Part shown: positions 8,769 through 18,143 of the stretch, piece by piece
Layout of the letters: each line of letters opens with the position of its first letter
How positions within the stretch are numbered: position 1 is the stretch's first letter
Source: Motilimonas cestriensis
GTDB taxonomy: Bacteria > Pseudomonadota > Gammaproteobacteria > Enterobacterales > CBDFNC01
Assembly: GCF_021295315.1 (NCBI RefSeq)
Contig: NZ_JAIMJA010000010.1
Span: 62,001 to 126,000 of the forward strand
Direction: 5' to 3'
Length of the DNA: 64,000 bases
Notes under the pieces: generated by a model
The model's database searches: none
Told to the model about the DNA's origin: nothing
What the model saw: the letters and a program-made list of their open reading frames with translations, nothing else
Program-made: the position numbers and the translations under genes

Positions 8769-9769
8769 TGGCTATCTTAGATATTAGAAATTTAACCATT
8801 GAGATCAATACTTCTCAAGGACGCGTTAAAGCCGTAGAGCGGGTCAACCTCACCTTAACCGAAGGTGAAATCCAAGGGCTAGTGGGTGAATCAGGCTCAG
8901 GTAAAAGCCTAGTGGCTAAAGCTATTTTGGGTATAAAAAAAGATGGTTGGGTGGTACGTGCCGATCGTATGCGATTAGGGGATATTGATTTACTGACCCT
9001 CACCCCGAGTGAGCGCCGACGTCTAATGGCAAACGATATTGCGATGATATTTCAAGAGCCCAGCAGCCATTTAGACCCCACTCAAGAAATAGCCGAGCAA
9101 ATTGAAGAGGCCATTCCATCAAATACATTTGAAGGTGGCTTTTGGCAACGTTTTCAGTGGCGAAAAAAAAGAGCAATAACCTTACTCCATAAAGTCGGTA
9201 TCAAGGATCCTATCAGTGTGCTGCGCAGTTACCCTCATGAATTATCAGAGGGCGTGTGCCAAAAAATCATGATTGCAATGGCGATTGCGAAAAAACCCCG
9301 ACTGTTGATTGCTGATGAGCCCACCACGGCGATGGAATCAACGACCCAGATACAAATTCTAAAGCTGCTGCATAAGCTTAATAAAGTTAATAACACCAGT
9401 ATCTTATTTATTAGCCACGATATCGAAAGTGTCTCCAATCTATCCGACACCTTAACCGTCATGTATTGTGGTCAAACTGTCGAATCGGGCACGCGCGATC
9501 AGGTGATTAATCATCCAAGACACCCCTACACCAATGCATTGCTTCAAGCAGTGCCGGATTTTGAAAGCAATCTAAAACACAAAAGCCATTTATACGCTCT
9601 GCCTGGCAGCATACCGCCTTTGCAGCATTTGCCTATCGGCTGCCGACTTGGGCCACGCTGTCCCAATGCACAAAAAACCTGTGTCCAGAAACCCCATTCA
9701 ACACGACTTAAGGGGCATATGTTCAACTGTCACTTCCCACTTTCTATCGAGGATGAAGCTAGCTCATGA
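8768..9769 (+). CDS. sapD: Sap ABC transporter ATPase SapD
   Basis: 333 residues. Walker A GESGSGKS (about 39-46), Q-loop MIFQEP, Walker B LLIADEP and H-loop ISHD are present. The ABC signature reads LSEGV in place of LSGGQ, a divergence shared with enterobacterial SapD (LTEGE). A C-terminal Cys-rich oligopeptide-transporter region (CRLGPRCPNAQKTC) is present. Its start overlaps the sapC stop by one base and its end overlaps sapF by four, so the whole sap operon is translationally coupled. Confidence 0.93.
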   Translation: MAILDIRNLTIEINTSQGRVKAVERVNLTLTEGEIQGLVGESGSGKSLVAKAILGIKKDGWVVRADRMRLGDIDLLTLTPSERRRLMANDIAMIFQEPSSHLDPTQEIAEQIEEAIPSNTFEGGFWQRFQWRKKRAITLLHKVGIKDPISVLRSYPHELSEGVCQKIMIAMAIAKKPRLLIADEPTTAMESTTQIQILKLLHKLNKVNNTSILFISHDIESVSNLSDTLTVMYCGQTVESGTRDQVINHPRHPYTNALLQAVPDFESNLKHKSHLYALPGSIPPLQHLPIGCRLGPRCPNAQKTCVQKPHSTRLKGHMFNCHFPLSIEDEASS

Positions 9770-10545
9770 TCCCCGTTCTTAGTGTCAATAAACTGAGTAA
9801 AAGTTACGTCCAGCACCATGGCTTATTTTCTAAGAAAAGCATCACGGCTTTTGCGCCTGTTAGCTTTGAGCTCGAGCAGGGTAAAACCTTAGCAATTGTT
9901 GGTGAAAGTGGCTCAGGCAAGAGCAGCCTAGCAAAGGCCCTCACCGGCGTGATCACCCCCAGCTCTGGCAGTATTTGCATTGATGGCATCAACATGGCTG
10001 ACAAAGATCATAAGCAGCGCTGTTGTCAGATCAGGATGATATTTCAAGATCCAACCACTTCCCTAAATCCTCGCTCGCAAATTGGTAGAATATTAAAGTC
10101 ACCGCTGCTGTTAAACACCGAGTTATCAGAGCAAGAAATGGACATTCGGGTGAGCGATGCACTGCGCCAGGTTGGTCTATTAACCGAGCACGCACAGTTT
10201 TACCCGAGAATGCTATCAAGTGGTCAAAAGCAACGGGTTGCACTGGCTAGGGCGCTCATTCTAAAGCCTAAAATCATTGTTGCTGACGAAGTACTGGCAA
10301 CCCTAGATGTTTCAGTCCGGTCGCAACTCATTAATTTAATTTTAGATGTACAACGAGAGCAGAATATTAGCTTTATTATGGTTGCCTATAACTTGGGCAT
10401 AGTGCGTCATATTAGCGACGAAATCATTGTGATGCATGAAGGCCATATTGTGGAGTCTGGTCCTACCGCCGAGGTGTTAGATAACCCACAGCATACCATT
10501 ACCCAACGTTTGTTAATGAACCAACAGGTGCAGTTTAGGAAGTAA
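9766..10545 (+). CDS. sapF: Sap ABC transporter ATPase SapF
   Basis: 259 residues, shorter than SapD because it lacks the C-terminal Cys-rich region, as usual for SapF. Walker A GESGSGKS (about 46-53), Q-loop MIFQDP, signature LSSGQKQRVALARAL and Walker B KIIVADEV are present. The H-loop position reads VAYN instead of the usual SHD; this H-loop change is also typical of SapF. It starts on ATGA overlapping sapD and is the last gene of the operon. Confidence 0.93.
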   Translation: MIPVLSVNKLSKSYVQHHGLFSKKSITAFAPVSFELEQGKTLAIVGESGSGKSSLAKALTGVITPSSGSICIDGINMADKDHKQRCCQIRMIFQDPTTSLNPRSQIGRILKSPLLLNTELSEQEMDIRVSDALRQVGLLTEHAQFYPRMLSSGQKQRVALARALILKPKIIVADEVLATLDVSVRSQLINLILDVQREQNISFIMVAYNLGIVRHISDEIIVMHEGHIVESGPTAEVLDNPQHTITQRLLMNQQVQFRK

Positions 10546-10569
10546 CCGTTTGTTCAGGTGACGGTTACT
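10541..10569. terminator. convergent hairpin between sapF and the 116-residue gene
   Basis: A 9-bp stem AGTAACCGT/ACGGTTACT encloses an 11-base loop. It overlaps the stop codons of both converging genes. Neither side has a strong T run, so it may be a Rho-assisted or weak bidirectional terminator. Confidence 0.45.
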
Positions 10570-10915
10570 CGACTCTTAAATATCGAATTTGCTTTAACCT
10601 AGGCACTTCTCGCTCAATCATACTCGAATTAATAACCTTAAAAGTGAGGGTCTCTCCTCGTTTTGAAATAGTGACAATTTTACCTTCTTGGCTATAGGTC
10701 GCCGGATAAAAACGGCTTTCAAAGGTGTAACCTTCAGGGGTAAATTCAAAGTATTCGTAGTCACCATAGGGCTTGTCTTCGCTCTTCCATTTGCCGTAAA
10801 TCGGCGCATCCATCTCTTTTGGTTGGTTAGAAAAATCATAATAGGCAACAAATCCGGCAGAGCCCAATAAAATGACTGCTAACGACACGATGATGATCAA
10901 TAGGGTTTTAATCAC
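10565..10915 (-). CDS. hypothetical membrane-anchored small protein
   Basis: 116 residues. One N-terminal hydrophobic helix (about 4-26) is either an uncleaved anchor or a signal peptide, followed by a periplasmic beta-rich domain (YGKWKSED..., YEYFEFTPEGYTFESRF, GKIVTISKRGETLTFKVI). The pattern 'GKW...F...G......G..V......F.....' resembles small DUF2850/lipocalin-like single-domain proteins, but I cannot assign a family firmly. It lies after ppiD on the same strand, yet the ppiD terminator separates them, so it is probably transcribed alone. Confidence 0.7.
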   Translation of the reverse strand: MIKTLLIIIVSLAVILLGSAGFVAYYDFSNQPKEMDAPIYGKWKSEDKPYGDYEYFEFTPEGYTFESRFYPATYSQEGKIVTISKRGETLTFKVINSSMIEREVPRLKQIRYLRVE

Positions 10916-10927
10916 AATATAACCTCA

Positions 10928-10954
10928 ATAAAAAAGGGTAGCTCAGCTACCCTT
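10928..10954 (-). terminator. ppiD terminator
   Basis: The minus strand forms AAGGGTAGC-TGA-GCTACCCTT followed by TTTTTTATT. It is a clear intrinsic terminator after ppiD and before the 116-residue gene. Confidence 0.85.
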
Positions 10955-10993
10955 AATTTTAACGACAGAGCCAGTTATTTCAATGTTATTCCA

Positions 10994-12895
10994 TTATTCC
11001 ACTACTGGATAAACGATATCAGCACGGGCTTGTAACAATTGGATCAGTGCTTGATAAGAAGTATCAGCTTGAGTGTTTTGCACAAATTGGCTTAACTGTT
11101 GTGTTTCAGCAGCTGAAGGCAATACATCGGCTTCAACTTCCGAAACACTTAGTAGCTCAACCAGAGCAATATTACCATTAAGTAAATCCACTTTAGTGCG
11201 TTGCACTGAATCAGCTGCAGGTTTAGCCATGGTGAACACTTCACGTGCTATTTCAGGGCTAGCACCGGGATCCATACGGCTTACTGTCACAGGCTCACTA
11301 AAGCTAAAACCATAAGTCGATAGCTGGTCATTAATGTCTGCACCACTGGCAAGCGCTGCTATCAAGCCATCAACGTATTCATTGGCGGCTGCAGTGGCTT
11401 TTTCACGAGTTAAACGAACAACAATGTCGTCTTTCACTTCTGCTAACGCCTTAGTGCTTTGTGGCTGGTAGTCATTAACCCGGATAACCATCACTTTCTC
11501 AGGGCTTAGCTCAATCACTTCAGAGTTCATTTGATCTTGACGTAAGTCGGTATTAAACGCTTGCACTAAAACTTGAGCATTACTGAAGTCACCCGTTGCG
11601 TTGTCGCGACTAAACAAGCCCGTTTGTTGCACTGTTAGGCCCGATGCATCCGCTGCTTCATTTAAAGTATCTGGTACTTCAAATGCCATCTCACTTAGCT
11701 TTTGTAGCTTGTCGTAAAATACTTCCATTGCTTTATCACGTTTTAACGTATCGGCAATTTTGTCTTTTACTTCTTCAAAAGGTGCTGCGGCATCTTCTTG
11801 TACTTCAAGTAGTTTAATAATATGGTAACCAAACTCACTTTTCACCACACCAGATGTATCGCCGACTTGCTCTAATGCGAAGGCAGCGGCTTCAAAGTCA
11901 GGATCCATTACGCCTTTTTCAAACCAGTCTAACTCACCCCCATTTTCACCACTGAAGGTATCGCTTGAGAAAGTCTTGGCTAATTCTGCAAAGTCTTCAC
12001 CTTGCTGTACTTTAGCTAATAAATCTTGTGCTTCTTGTTCTGCATTGTCTTTATTAAGATCAACTAAGATATGAGCAACACGACGCTTCTCTGGCGCTTT
12101 ATAAGATGATTGGTGATCTTGGTAATAAGCTTTAACCGCCTCCTCAGAAAGATCAACGTCGGCACTCAAGTCAGCAGCATCAAGTAACACATAGTCTAAG
12201 TTAACTTGCTCAGGATGCTGGAAGCTGTTTTGATTGGCTTGATAATAAGCATCAATTTCTTCATCTGTTACGCTAACTTGATCGTTAAATTGGCTAACAT
12301 TCACTTCCAATTGACGAAGTTCACGCTGCTGAGCTTGTAAACGGTAAAGCTGTAATGCTTCGCCCGGTAAGCTAATTTCACTACTAAGGTAAGATTGCAG
12401 TAGCTGACGACGCGTCATGTCTTGGCGCAAAATATCTCTAAATTGATCAGGTTGGTAGCCTGACTGACGCAGTACCGCTAGGTAAGTGTCGTTATCAAAT
12501 TGACCATCACGCTGAAATTCAGGCATTGAACGAATCGACTCTTTGATTTGCTCATCGCTGATACGTAAACCTAATTCTTCAATAGCTTGATCGGTTAAGC
12601 GCTCACTAACAAGACGCTGTAACACGTTACTACGCAATTGCTGTGCAAAGCTAGGATCCGCTGCGATGGCAGCAAATGAGTCGCCATATTGTTGCTCAAC
12701 TTTATTACGCTCTTGTTGATAAGCGGATTCTAATTCTTGTCGTGTAATGTCTTCACCGTTAACCACGGCTGCCGGTTCAGCTGTAGTTGAACCGAGATAA
12801 CCACCTACACCAGCCAAAGCAAATGATAAAATGACCACGCCTAAAATGATTTTTGCTGCGGGGCCTTGCGCACCTTCGCGAAATTTATCCAACAT
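10994..12895 (-). CDS. ppiD: periplasmic chaperone / peptidyl-prolyl isomerase PpiD
   Basis: 633 residues, typical length. MLDKFREGAQGPAAKIILGVVILSFALAGVGGY gives a short cytoplasmic start and one membrane helix (about 14-34). A SurA-like N-terminal chaperone region follows. The parvulin domain lies at about 265-360 (RRVAHILV, GGELDWFEKGVMDPDFEAAAF, SEFGYHIIKLLE), then a C-terminal SurA-like region. PpiD is tethered at the periplasmic exit of SecYEG and helps fold secreted proteins. Its position after hupB is as in E. coli; hairpin terminators on both sides suggest its own promoter. Confidence 0.95.
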   Translation of the reverse strand: MLDKFREGAQGPAAKIILGVVILSFALAGVGGYLGSTTAEPAAVVNGEDITRQELESAYQQERNKVEQQYGDSFAAIAADPSFAQQLRSNVLQRLVSERLTDQAIEELGLRISDEQIKESIRSMPEFQRDGQFDNDTYLAVLRQSGYQPDQFRDILRQDMTRRQLLQSYLSSEISLPGEALQLYRLQAQQRELRQLEVNVSQFNDQVSVTDEEIDAYYQANQNSFQHPEQVNLDYVLLDAADLSADVDLSEEAVKAYYQDHQSSYKAPEKRRVAHILVDLNKDNAEQEAQDLLAKVQQGEDFAELAKTFSSDTFSGENGGELDWFEKGVMDPDFEAAAFALEQVGDTSGVVKSEFGYHIIKLLEVQEDAAAPFEEVKDKIADTLKRDKAMEVFYDKLQKLSEMAFEVPDTLNEAADASGLTVQQTGLFSRDNATGDFSNAQVLVQAFNTDLRQDQMNSEVIELSPEKVMVIRVNDYQPQSTKALAEVKDDIVVRLTREKATAAANEYVDGLIAALASGADINDQLSTYGFSFSEPVTVSRMDPGASPEIAREVFTMAKPAADSVQRTKVDLLNGNIALVELLSVSEVEADVLPSAAETQQLSQFVQNTQADTSYQALIQLLQARADIVYPVVE

Positions 12896-12932
12896 GCTGT
12901 ACTTCTCTCTTAATTCCCTGGACAGAGCCTAA

Positions 12933-12962
12933 ATAAAAAAAGCGCATCAGTGTGAGATGCGC
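12933..12962 (-). terminator. hupB terminator
   Basis: The minus strand has the stem GCGCATC/GATGCGC with a 7-base loop followed directly by TTTTTTTATTT. It lies between hupB and ppiD. Confidence 0.88.
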
Positions 12963-13035
12963 TCGTATATCTGCTGCTTGAGCACTGATGCCCAAGTGTA
13001 CCAAGTTTCCGTCTGCAGGTCTGCAAACACCTTGA

Positions 13036-13311
13036 TTAGTTGTTACATGAATCTTTTAATGCTTTACCGGCTTTGAAGCCCGGTACATTAGCGGCCGCTA
13101 TTTCAATCGCCGCGCCCGTTTGAGGGTTACGACCGGTGCGCGCACTGCGCTCTTTTACTGAAAATGTACCGAAACCAACCAGTGCCACTGCGTCACCTTC
13201 TTTTAGACTTTCTGTTACTGCGTCAACAAACGCATCTAATGCACGGCCAGCAGCTGCTTTAGAAAGATCTGCACCATCAGCTACTTTGTCGATTAGTTGA
13301 GCTTTATTCAC
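13036..13311 (-). CDS. hupB: DNA-binding protein HU-beta
   Basis: 91 residues, one small domain. [32 protein letters not shown] is the helical dimerisation half; [21 protein letters not shown] is the conserved beta arm entering the DNA minor groove. HU bends and compacts DNA and aids replication and recombination. Gene order lon-hupB-ppiD identifies the HU-beta paralogue. The 214-base gap after lon holds its promoter region; a GCCAG/CTGGC hairpin is visible there but no promoter I can define. Confidence 0.95.
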   Translation of the reverse strand: MNKAQLIDKVADGADLSKAAAGRALDAFVDAVTESLKEGDAVALVGFGTFSVKERSARTGRNPQTGAAIEIAAANVPGFKAGKALKDSCNN

Positions 13312-13525
13312 TGTTTTGTCCCCTATAGTTCTTATATTTAGTTTGAGTGGATGGTTAAACTAAAAACTAGCGCATCTTCACCCAAATAATGCTGGTATTT
13401 GACACTCGGCCCATTATCGAATTCTGTAAAGCAAAATATCAATCCCGTTAAATCTACTGCCAGCCCACTGGACTGGCAAGCAAATTTGCCCTTGAGACCC
13501 TTTAACTTTGCGGATCATCAAGTTT

Positions 13526-15901
13526 TTATTTTGATACGGTATTTAAATCTGACTTAGTGAGTACCTGAAACTTCTCAGGCGGTTCTTGTAAAGCCACCGC
13601 TAGCACTTCATCAATCCAGCGCACTGGAATAATTTCCAGCTCGCGGGTGACGTTTTCAGGTATTTCTTCTAAGTCACGTACATTCTCGTGAGGAATTAAA
13701 ACGGTTTTAATCCCGCCGCGCAATGCGGCTAATAATTTCTCTTTTAAACCACCGATAGGCAATACTTCACCGCGTAATGTGATCTCACCGGTCATGGCGA
13801 CATTAGCGCGAACAGGATTGCCCGTTAAGCAAGAAACTAATGCGGTACACATGGCAATACCCGCACTTGGACCATCTTTGGGCGTGGCCCCTTCAGGCAC
13901 GTGTACGTGAATATCGCGCTTCTCGTAAAAATCACTATTAATACGTAATTTTTCCGCACGTGAACGTACTACCGTCATCGCCGCTTGAATCGACTCTTGC
14001 ATCACATCACCCAGTGAGCCGGTATGAGTCAATTTGCCTTTACCTGGTACTGCTGACGTTTCGATAGTCAGTAAATCGCCCCCGACTTCAGTCCATGCTA
14101 AACCGGTGACTTGGCCAATTTGGTTATTTTCTTCCGCTTTACCAAAATCACAACGTTGTACACCTAAAAATTCTTTTAGGTTATCCATATTAATGGTGAC
14201 AGTTTTAATGTCTTTATTAAGCAGAATTTTCTTAACCGCTTTACGACATAGTTTAGAAATTTCTCGCTCTAAACTACGCACGCCAGCCTCACGAGTGTAG
14301 TAACGGATAATGCCAACAATCGCCGAGTCCTCAACCACTATTTCTTGTGGCTTTAACCCGTTGCGTTTAATTTGCTTATCAAGCAAATGCTGCTTAGCAA
14401 TGTTAAGTTTTTCATCTTCGGTATAACCCGATAAACGAATCACTTCCATCCGGTCAAGTAACGGTCCAGGAATATTCATCGAATTTGACGTTGCGACAAA
14501 CATTACATCTGATAGATCGTAATCAACCTCGAGATAATGGTCGTTAAAGCTATTATTTTGCTCTGGATCCAATACTTCTAACAATGCTGACGCAGGGTCG
14601 CCGCGCATGTCTGATGCCATTTTGTCGATTTCATCCAGTAAGAATAATGGATTCTTAACGCCCACTTTAGACATTTTCTGGATCAATTTGCCCGGCATTG
14701 AGCCGATGTAAGTACGGCGATGGCCACGAATTTCGGCTTCATCACGCACCCCACCTAATGCCATACGCACATATTTACGACCTGTCGCTTTTGCAATCGA
14801 TTGACCTAACGACGTTTTACCAACCCCCGGCGGACCGACTAAACAAAGAATAGGCCCCTTCAATTTATTAATTCGCGTTTGCACGGCCAGATATTCAAGG
14901 ATCCGCTCTTTCACCTTCTCTAGGCCAAAGTGGTCGGCATCTAAGATTTCTTGCGCCTTGGCTAAATCTTTTTTCACCTTAGAGCGTTTCGCCCAAGGCA
15001 CGCCAATCATCCACTCAATGTAGCCGCGCACTACAGTCGCTTCAGCAGACATTGGCGACATCATTTTCAGCTTTTGTAGCTCGGCTAAGGTTTTTTCCTT
15101 ACCTTCAGCGGTCATGCCCGCTTCTTCAATTTTTTTCGCTAATGCTTCAAACTCATCTGGCGCATCATCCAGCTCTCCTAACTCTTTCTGGATCGCCTTC
15201 ATTTGCTCATTAAGGTAATATTCGCGCTGACTCTTTTCCATCTGCTTTTTAACGCGACTACGGATCTTTTTCTCAACTTGTAATAAGTCAATTTCAGATT
15301 CCATCATCGCCATCAAGTATTCCAGGCGCTCTGGTACTTGAGCAATCTCTAATACCGCCTGCTTATCATCAAGCTTTAATGGCATATGAGCGGCCATGGT
15401 ATCGGCTAAGCGATCGGCATCATCAATTGCACTTACCGAGGTCATGACCTCAGGTGGGATTTTTTTGTTGAGCTTAACGTAACCTTCAAATTGGCTGATG
15501 GCACTGCGGATCAGTACTTCTTCTTCACGCTCTTCAATGGTGTCAGTGCTTAGCTCTGTCACTTCACCAACAAAAAAGTCTTCTTTATCAAGAAAACATT
15601 CCAACTTAGCGCGGCGGCTGCCTTCAACAAGGACTTTTACGGTGCCGTCAGGTAATTTTAATAACTGTAAAATATTGGCAATGGTGCCCACTTCAAACAT
15701 ATCCGCCGTGTCAGGATCATCTTTTGAGGCGTCACGCTGCGCAACCAATAACACTTGCTTGTCTTTATCCATTGCAGCTTCAAGGCAAGAGATGGACTTT
15801 TCACGGCCAACAAACAATGGAATAACCATATGTGGATAAACCACTACGTCCCTAAGGGGTAAGACAGGGATCTCTATGCGTGTATTACGCTCTAAACTCA
15901 T
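13526..15901 (-). CDS. lon: ATP-dependent protease Lon
   Basis: 791 residues from the ATG at 15901, preceded by AGAGGA; a frame 18 codons longer would run through this site. It begins [32 protein letters not shown], the LON N domain. The AAA+ module has Walker [10 protein letters not shown] and Walker B FLLDEIDK; the protease domain has the catalytic Ser679 (DGPSAG) and the Lys of the dyad ([14 protein letters not shown]). It degrades misfolded and regulatory proteins. A sigma-32-like promoter and the preceding clpX terminator indicate independent heat-inducible transcription. Confidence 0.97.
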   Translation of the reverse strand: MSLERNTRIEIPVLPLRDVVVYPHMVIPLFVGREKSISCLEAAMDKDKQVLLVAQRDASKDDPDTADMFEVGTIANILQLLKLPDGTVKVLVEGSRRAKLECFLDKEDFFVGEVTELSTDTIEEREEEVLIRSAISQFEGYVKLNKKIPPEVMTSVSAIDDADRLADTMAAHMPLKLDDKQAVLEIAQVPERLEYLMAMMESEIDLLQVEKKIRSRVKKQMEKSQREYYLNEQMKAIQKELGELDDAPDEFEALAKKIEEAGMTAEGKEKTLAELQKLKMMSPMSAEATVVRGYIEWMIGVPWAKRSKVKKDLAKAQEILDADHFGLEKVKERILEYLAVQTRINKLKGPILCLVGPPGVGKTSLGQSIAKATGRKYVRMALGGVRDEAEIRGHRRTYIGSMPGKLIQKMSKVGVKNPLFLLDEIDKMASDMRGDPASALLEVLDPEQNNSFNDHYLEVDYDLSDVMFVATSNSMNIPGPLLDRMEVIRLSGYTEDEKLNIAKQHLLDKQIKRNGLKPQEIVVEDSAIVGIIRYYTREAGVRSLEREISKLCRKAVKKILLNKDIKTVTINMDNLKEFLGVQRCDFGKAEENNQIGQVTGLAWTEVGGDLLTIETSAVPGKGKLTHTGSLGDVMQESIQAAMTVVRSRAEKLRINSDFYEKRDIHVHVPEGATPKDGPSAGIAMCTALVSCLTGNPVRANVAMTGEITLRGEVLPIGGLKEKLLAALRGGIKTVLIPHENVRDLEEIPENVTRELEIIPVRWIDEVLAVALQEPPEKFQVLTKSDLNTVSK

Positions 15902-15943
15902 TATGTCCTCTCTTTTTTGAATTCTGGGCCATCTTCTTTGAGT

Positions 15944-15972
15944 ATATTGGGGCAACTACAAGATATTCAATG
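15944..15972 (-). promoter_or_regulatory. sigma-32-like heat-shock promoter of lon
   Basis: The minus strand reads CATTGAA, 13 bases, then CCCCAATAT, close to the sigma-32 consensus CTTGAAA-N11..16-CCCCATNT. It lies 43 bases upstream of the lon start and downstream of the clpX terminator. Confidence 0.7.
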
Positions 15973-15993
15973 GCATATAAAGCAAAAATGGAA

Positions 15994-16022
15994 AAAAACA
16001 AAAAAGGGGCCTAAGGCCCCTT
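15994..16022 (-). terminator. clpX terminator
   Basis: The minus strand forms AAGGGGCC-TTA-GGCCCCTT followed by TTTTGTTTTTTT. It is a strong intrinsic terminator between clpX and lon. Confidence 0.9.
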
Positions 16023-16042
16023 AATAATTGCTTATTTAACCA

Positions 16043-17326
16043 TCAATCAGCTGATGCAGCCTTGTTATCATTACTCTGGTAAATCAAAATCGGATCAGAT
16101 TCTCCTTTGATAACCGTTTCATCAATCACCACTTTGCTAACGTCGTTCACCGACGGTAAATCATACATAGTATTTAGAAGCACTTGCTCAACGATTGATC
16201 TCAACCCACGCGCACCGGTTTTACGCTCCATTGCCTTAGCAGCAATCGCACGCAGTGCATCATCGCGAAACTCAAGTTCAACGTCTTCAAGCTCAAATAG
16301 CGCAGCGTATTGCTTGGTCAATGCATTCTTTGGCTCTTTTAAGATTTGGATAAGTGCGTCAGTATCTAGCTCAGTTAACGTCGCGACAACAGGTAAGCGG
16401 CCAATAAACTCAGGAATTAAGCCATATTTAACTAAATCTTCCGGCTCTGTCTTAGTAAATATTTCCGACAAACTTGCCTTGTTATCTTTTGATTTAACCT
16501 TAGCACCAAAGCCAATACCAGTACCGGTATGAACGCGTTGTTCGATAACTTTATCTAAGCCCGCAAACGCACCACCACAAATGAACAGTATCTTACTGGT
16601 ATCAACTTGCAAAAACTCTTGCTGTGGGTGCTTACGACCACCTTGCGGAGGAACGGAAGCAACCGTGCCTTCGATAAGTTTCAGTAACGCTTGCTGTACA
16701 CCTTCACCCGATACATCACGAGTGATGGATGGGTTGTCAGACTTACGAGAAATCTTATCAATTTCATCAATGTAAACGATACCGCGTTGCGCTTTTTCAA
16801 CGTCGTAATCACATTTTTGTAGCAGCTTTTGAATAATGTTTTCAACATCTTCACCCACGTAACCGGCTTCGGTTAACGTAGTTGCATCCGCCATGGTAAA
16901 TGGTACATCAAGTAATCGAGCTAAGGTCTCCGCTAATAGCGTTTTACCACTACCCGTTGGGCCAATTAGAAGAATGTTACTTTTACCTAACTCAACACCG
17001 TCAGCAATTTTGTCGGCATTGCGCAGCCGTTTATAATGGTTATAAACCGCAACCGCTAGTACTTTTTTAGCGTGCTCTTGGCCAATAACATAATCATCTA
17101 AATGAGCGCGGATCTCATGAGGAGTGGGTAAACTGTCCCCTTCCTGTCTTGGCGCGATTTCTTTGATTTCTTCACGAATAATATCGTTACAAAGCTCTAC
17201 ACACTCATCACAGATATAAACGGAAGGGCCGGCAATGAGCTTTCTTACTTCGTGCTGGCTTTTGCCACAGAAAGAACAGTACAGCAGCTTACCGCTATCT
17301 CCCTCACCTTTACGCTTATCTGTCAT
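16043..17326 (-). CDS. clpX: ATP-dependent Clp protease ATP-binding subunit ClpX
   Basis: 427 residues. The N-terminal zinc-binding domain has C17/C20 and C39/C42. The AAA+ domain carries Walker A GPTGSGKT near residue 120, Walker B VYIDEIDK and the pore loop GYVGEDV. ClpX forms a hexamer that unfolds tagged substrates (SspB-delivered or direct) and feeds them to ClpP. It lies 109 bases after clpP on the same strand, with a palindrome between them, and ends in a strong terminator. Confidence 0.97.
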   Translation of the reverse strand: MTDKRKGEGDSGKLLYCSFCGKSQHEVRKLIAGPSVYICDECVELCNDIIREEIKEIAPRQEGDSLPTPHEIRAHLDDYVIGQEHAKKVLAVAVYNHYKRLRNADKIADGVELGKSNILLIGPTGSGKTLLAETLARLLDVPFTMADATTLTEAGYVGEDVENIIQKLLQKCDYDVEKAQRGIVYIDEIDKISRKSDNPSITRDVSGEGVQQALLKLIEGTVASVPPQGGRKHPQQEFLQVDTSKILFICGGAFAGLDKVIEQRVHTGTGIGFGAKVKSKDNKASLSEIFTKTEPEDLVKYGLIPEFIGRLPVVATLTELDTDALIQILKEPKNALTKQYAALFELEDVELEFRDDALRAIAAKAMERKTGARGLRSIVEQVLLNTMYDLPSVNDVSKVVIDETVIKGESDPILIYQSNDNKAASAD

Positions 17327-17361
17327 TCGTTAACCTCATCTTTGGCGTTTGCCATATTTCT

Positions 17362-17381
17362 GTTCAAAGCCTGCTTTGAAC
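17362..17381. repeat. 20-base inverted repeat between clpP and clpX
   Basis: GTTCAAAGC-CT-GCTTTGAAC is a perfect inverted repeat with a two-base centre, 36 bases upstream of the clpX start. It has no T run, so it looks like an operator or an RNA stem rather than a terminator. Confidence 0.4.
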
Positions 17382-17417
17382 GCTATTACTGTATTTGTTT
17401 CTATACTTCAGTTTAAT

Positions 17418-17435
17418 GCATTTACGCGTAAATGC
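17418..17435. repeat. 18-base perfect palindrome after the clpP stop
   Basis: GCATTTACGCGTAAATGC is self-complementary and directly abuts the clpP stop codon. As RNA it can form a stem between clpP and clpX without a T run; it could stabilise the clpP message end or partly attenuate clpX. No function is shown. Confidence 0.45.
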
Positions 17436-18059
17436 TTAGTCTCTGCGTTTGAGAATTGAATCTACTAGGCCGTATTCAACTGCTTGCTCAGCGGTCATGA
17501 AGTTATCACGATCGGTGTCACGTGCAATAACATCATACTCTTGACCGGTGTGCTCGGCTAATAACTCATTCATTTTACGCTTAATACGGATGATCTCTTG
17601 GGCATGAATTTCAATATCAGAAGCCTGACCTTGGAAACCACCAAGCGGTTGGTGAATCATTACCTTAGCATTAGGCAGCACATGACGCTTACCTGCTGCA
17701 CCGCCCGCTAATAAGAACGCGCCCATACTGGCCGCCATACCCATACAAACCGTACTCACGTCAGGCTTGATAAACTGCATGGTATCGTAAATTGACATGC
17801 CAGCACTGATTGAGCCACCAGGCGAGTTGATATAAAGAAAAATATCTTTGTCTGGGTTTTCTGACTCTAAAAACAATAACTGCGCGGCGACTAAATTAGC
17901 CATATGATCTTCAACAGGACCTGTTAAAAAGATAACACGCTCTTTCAATAAGCGAGAGTAAATATCATAAGAGCGCTCACCTTTGGCAGTTTGCTCTATT
18001 ACCATCGGGACCAGTGCATTACTTGGCGCATCAAACGTATTATCGTAGTTTCTCGACAT
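17436..18059 (-). CDS. clpP: ATP-dependent Clp protease proteolytic subunit ClpP
   Basis: 207 residues, as in E. coli. The catalytic triad is Ser111 (GMAASMGAF), His136 (MIHQPLGG) and Asp185 (DTDRDNF). The first residues would be removed autocatalytically, by family analogy. It assembles as a double heptameric ring with ClpX or ClpA. It lies between tig and clpX; a tig terminator upstream suggests its own promoter within the 84-base gap or read-through. Confidence 0.97.
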   Translation of the reverse strand: MSRNYDNTFDAPSNALVPMVIEQTAKGERSYDIYSRLLKERVIFLTGPVEDHMANLVAAQLLFLESENPDKDIFLYINSPGGSISAGMSIYDTMQFIKPDVSTVCMGMAASMGAFLLAGGAAGKRHVLPNAKVMIHQPLGGFQGQASDIEIHAQEIIRIKRKMNELLAEHTGQEYDVIARDTDRDNFMTAEQAVEYGLVDSILKRRD

Positions 18060-18076
18060 AGATGATTATCCTTAAA

Positions 18077-18110
18077 CAAAAATGGCTCGGTGAATATCAC
18101 TCGAGCCATT
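18077..18110 (-). terminator. tig terminator
   Basis: The minus strand forms AATGGCTCG/CGAGCCATT with a 12-base loop followed by TTTTTG. It lies between tig and clpP. Confidence 0.8.
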
Positions 18111-18143
18111 ATAATCGTTAGATTCGACTAGATGTCAAACCTA

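Noticed and set aside
8768-9769. Degenerate ABC signature LSEGV in SapD as a possible loss of function
   Set aside because: Enterobacterial SapD also departs from LSGGQ at this place, so it is a family trait; other ATPase motifs are intact.
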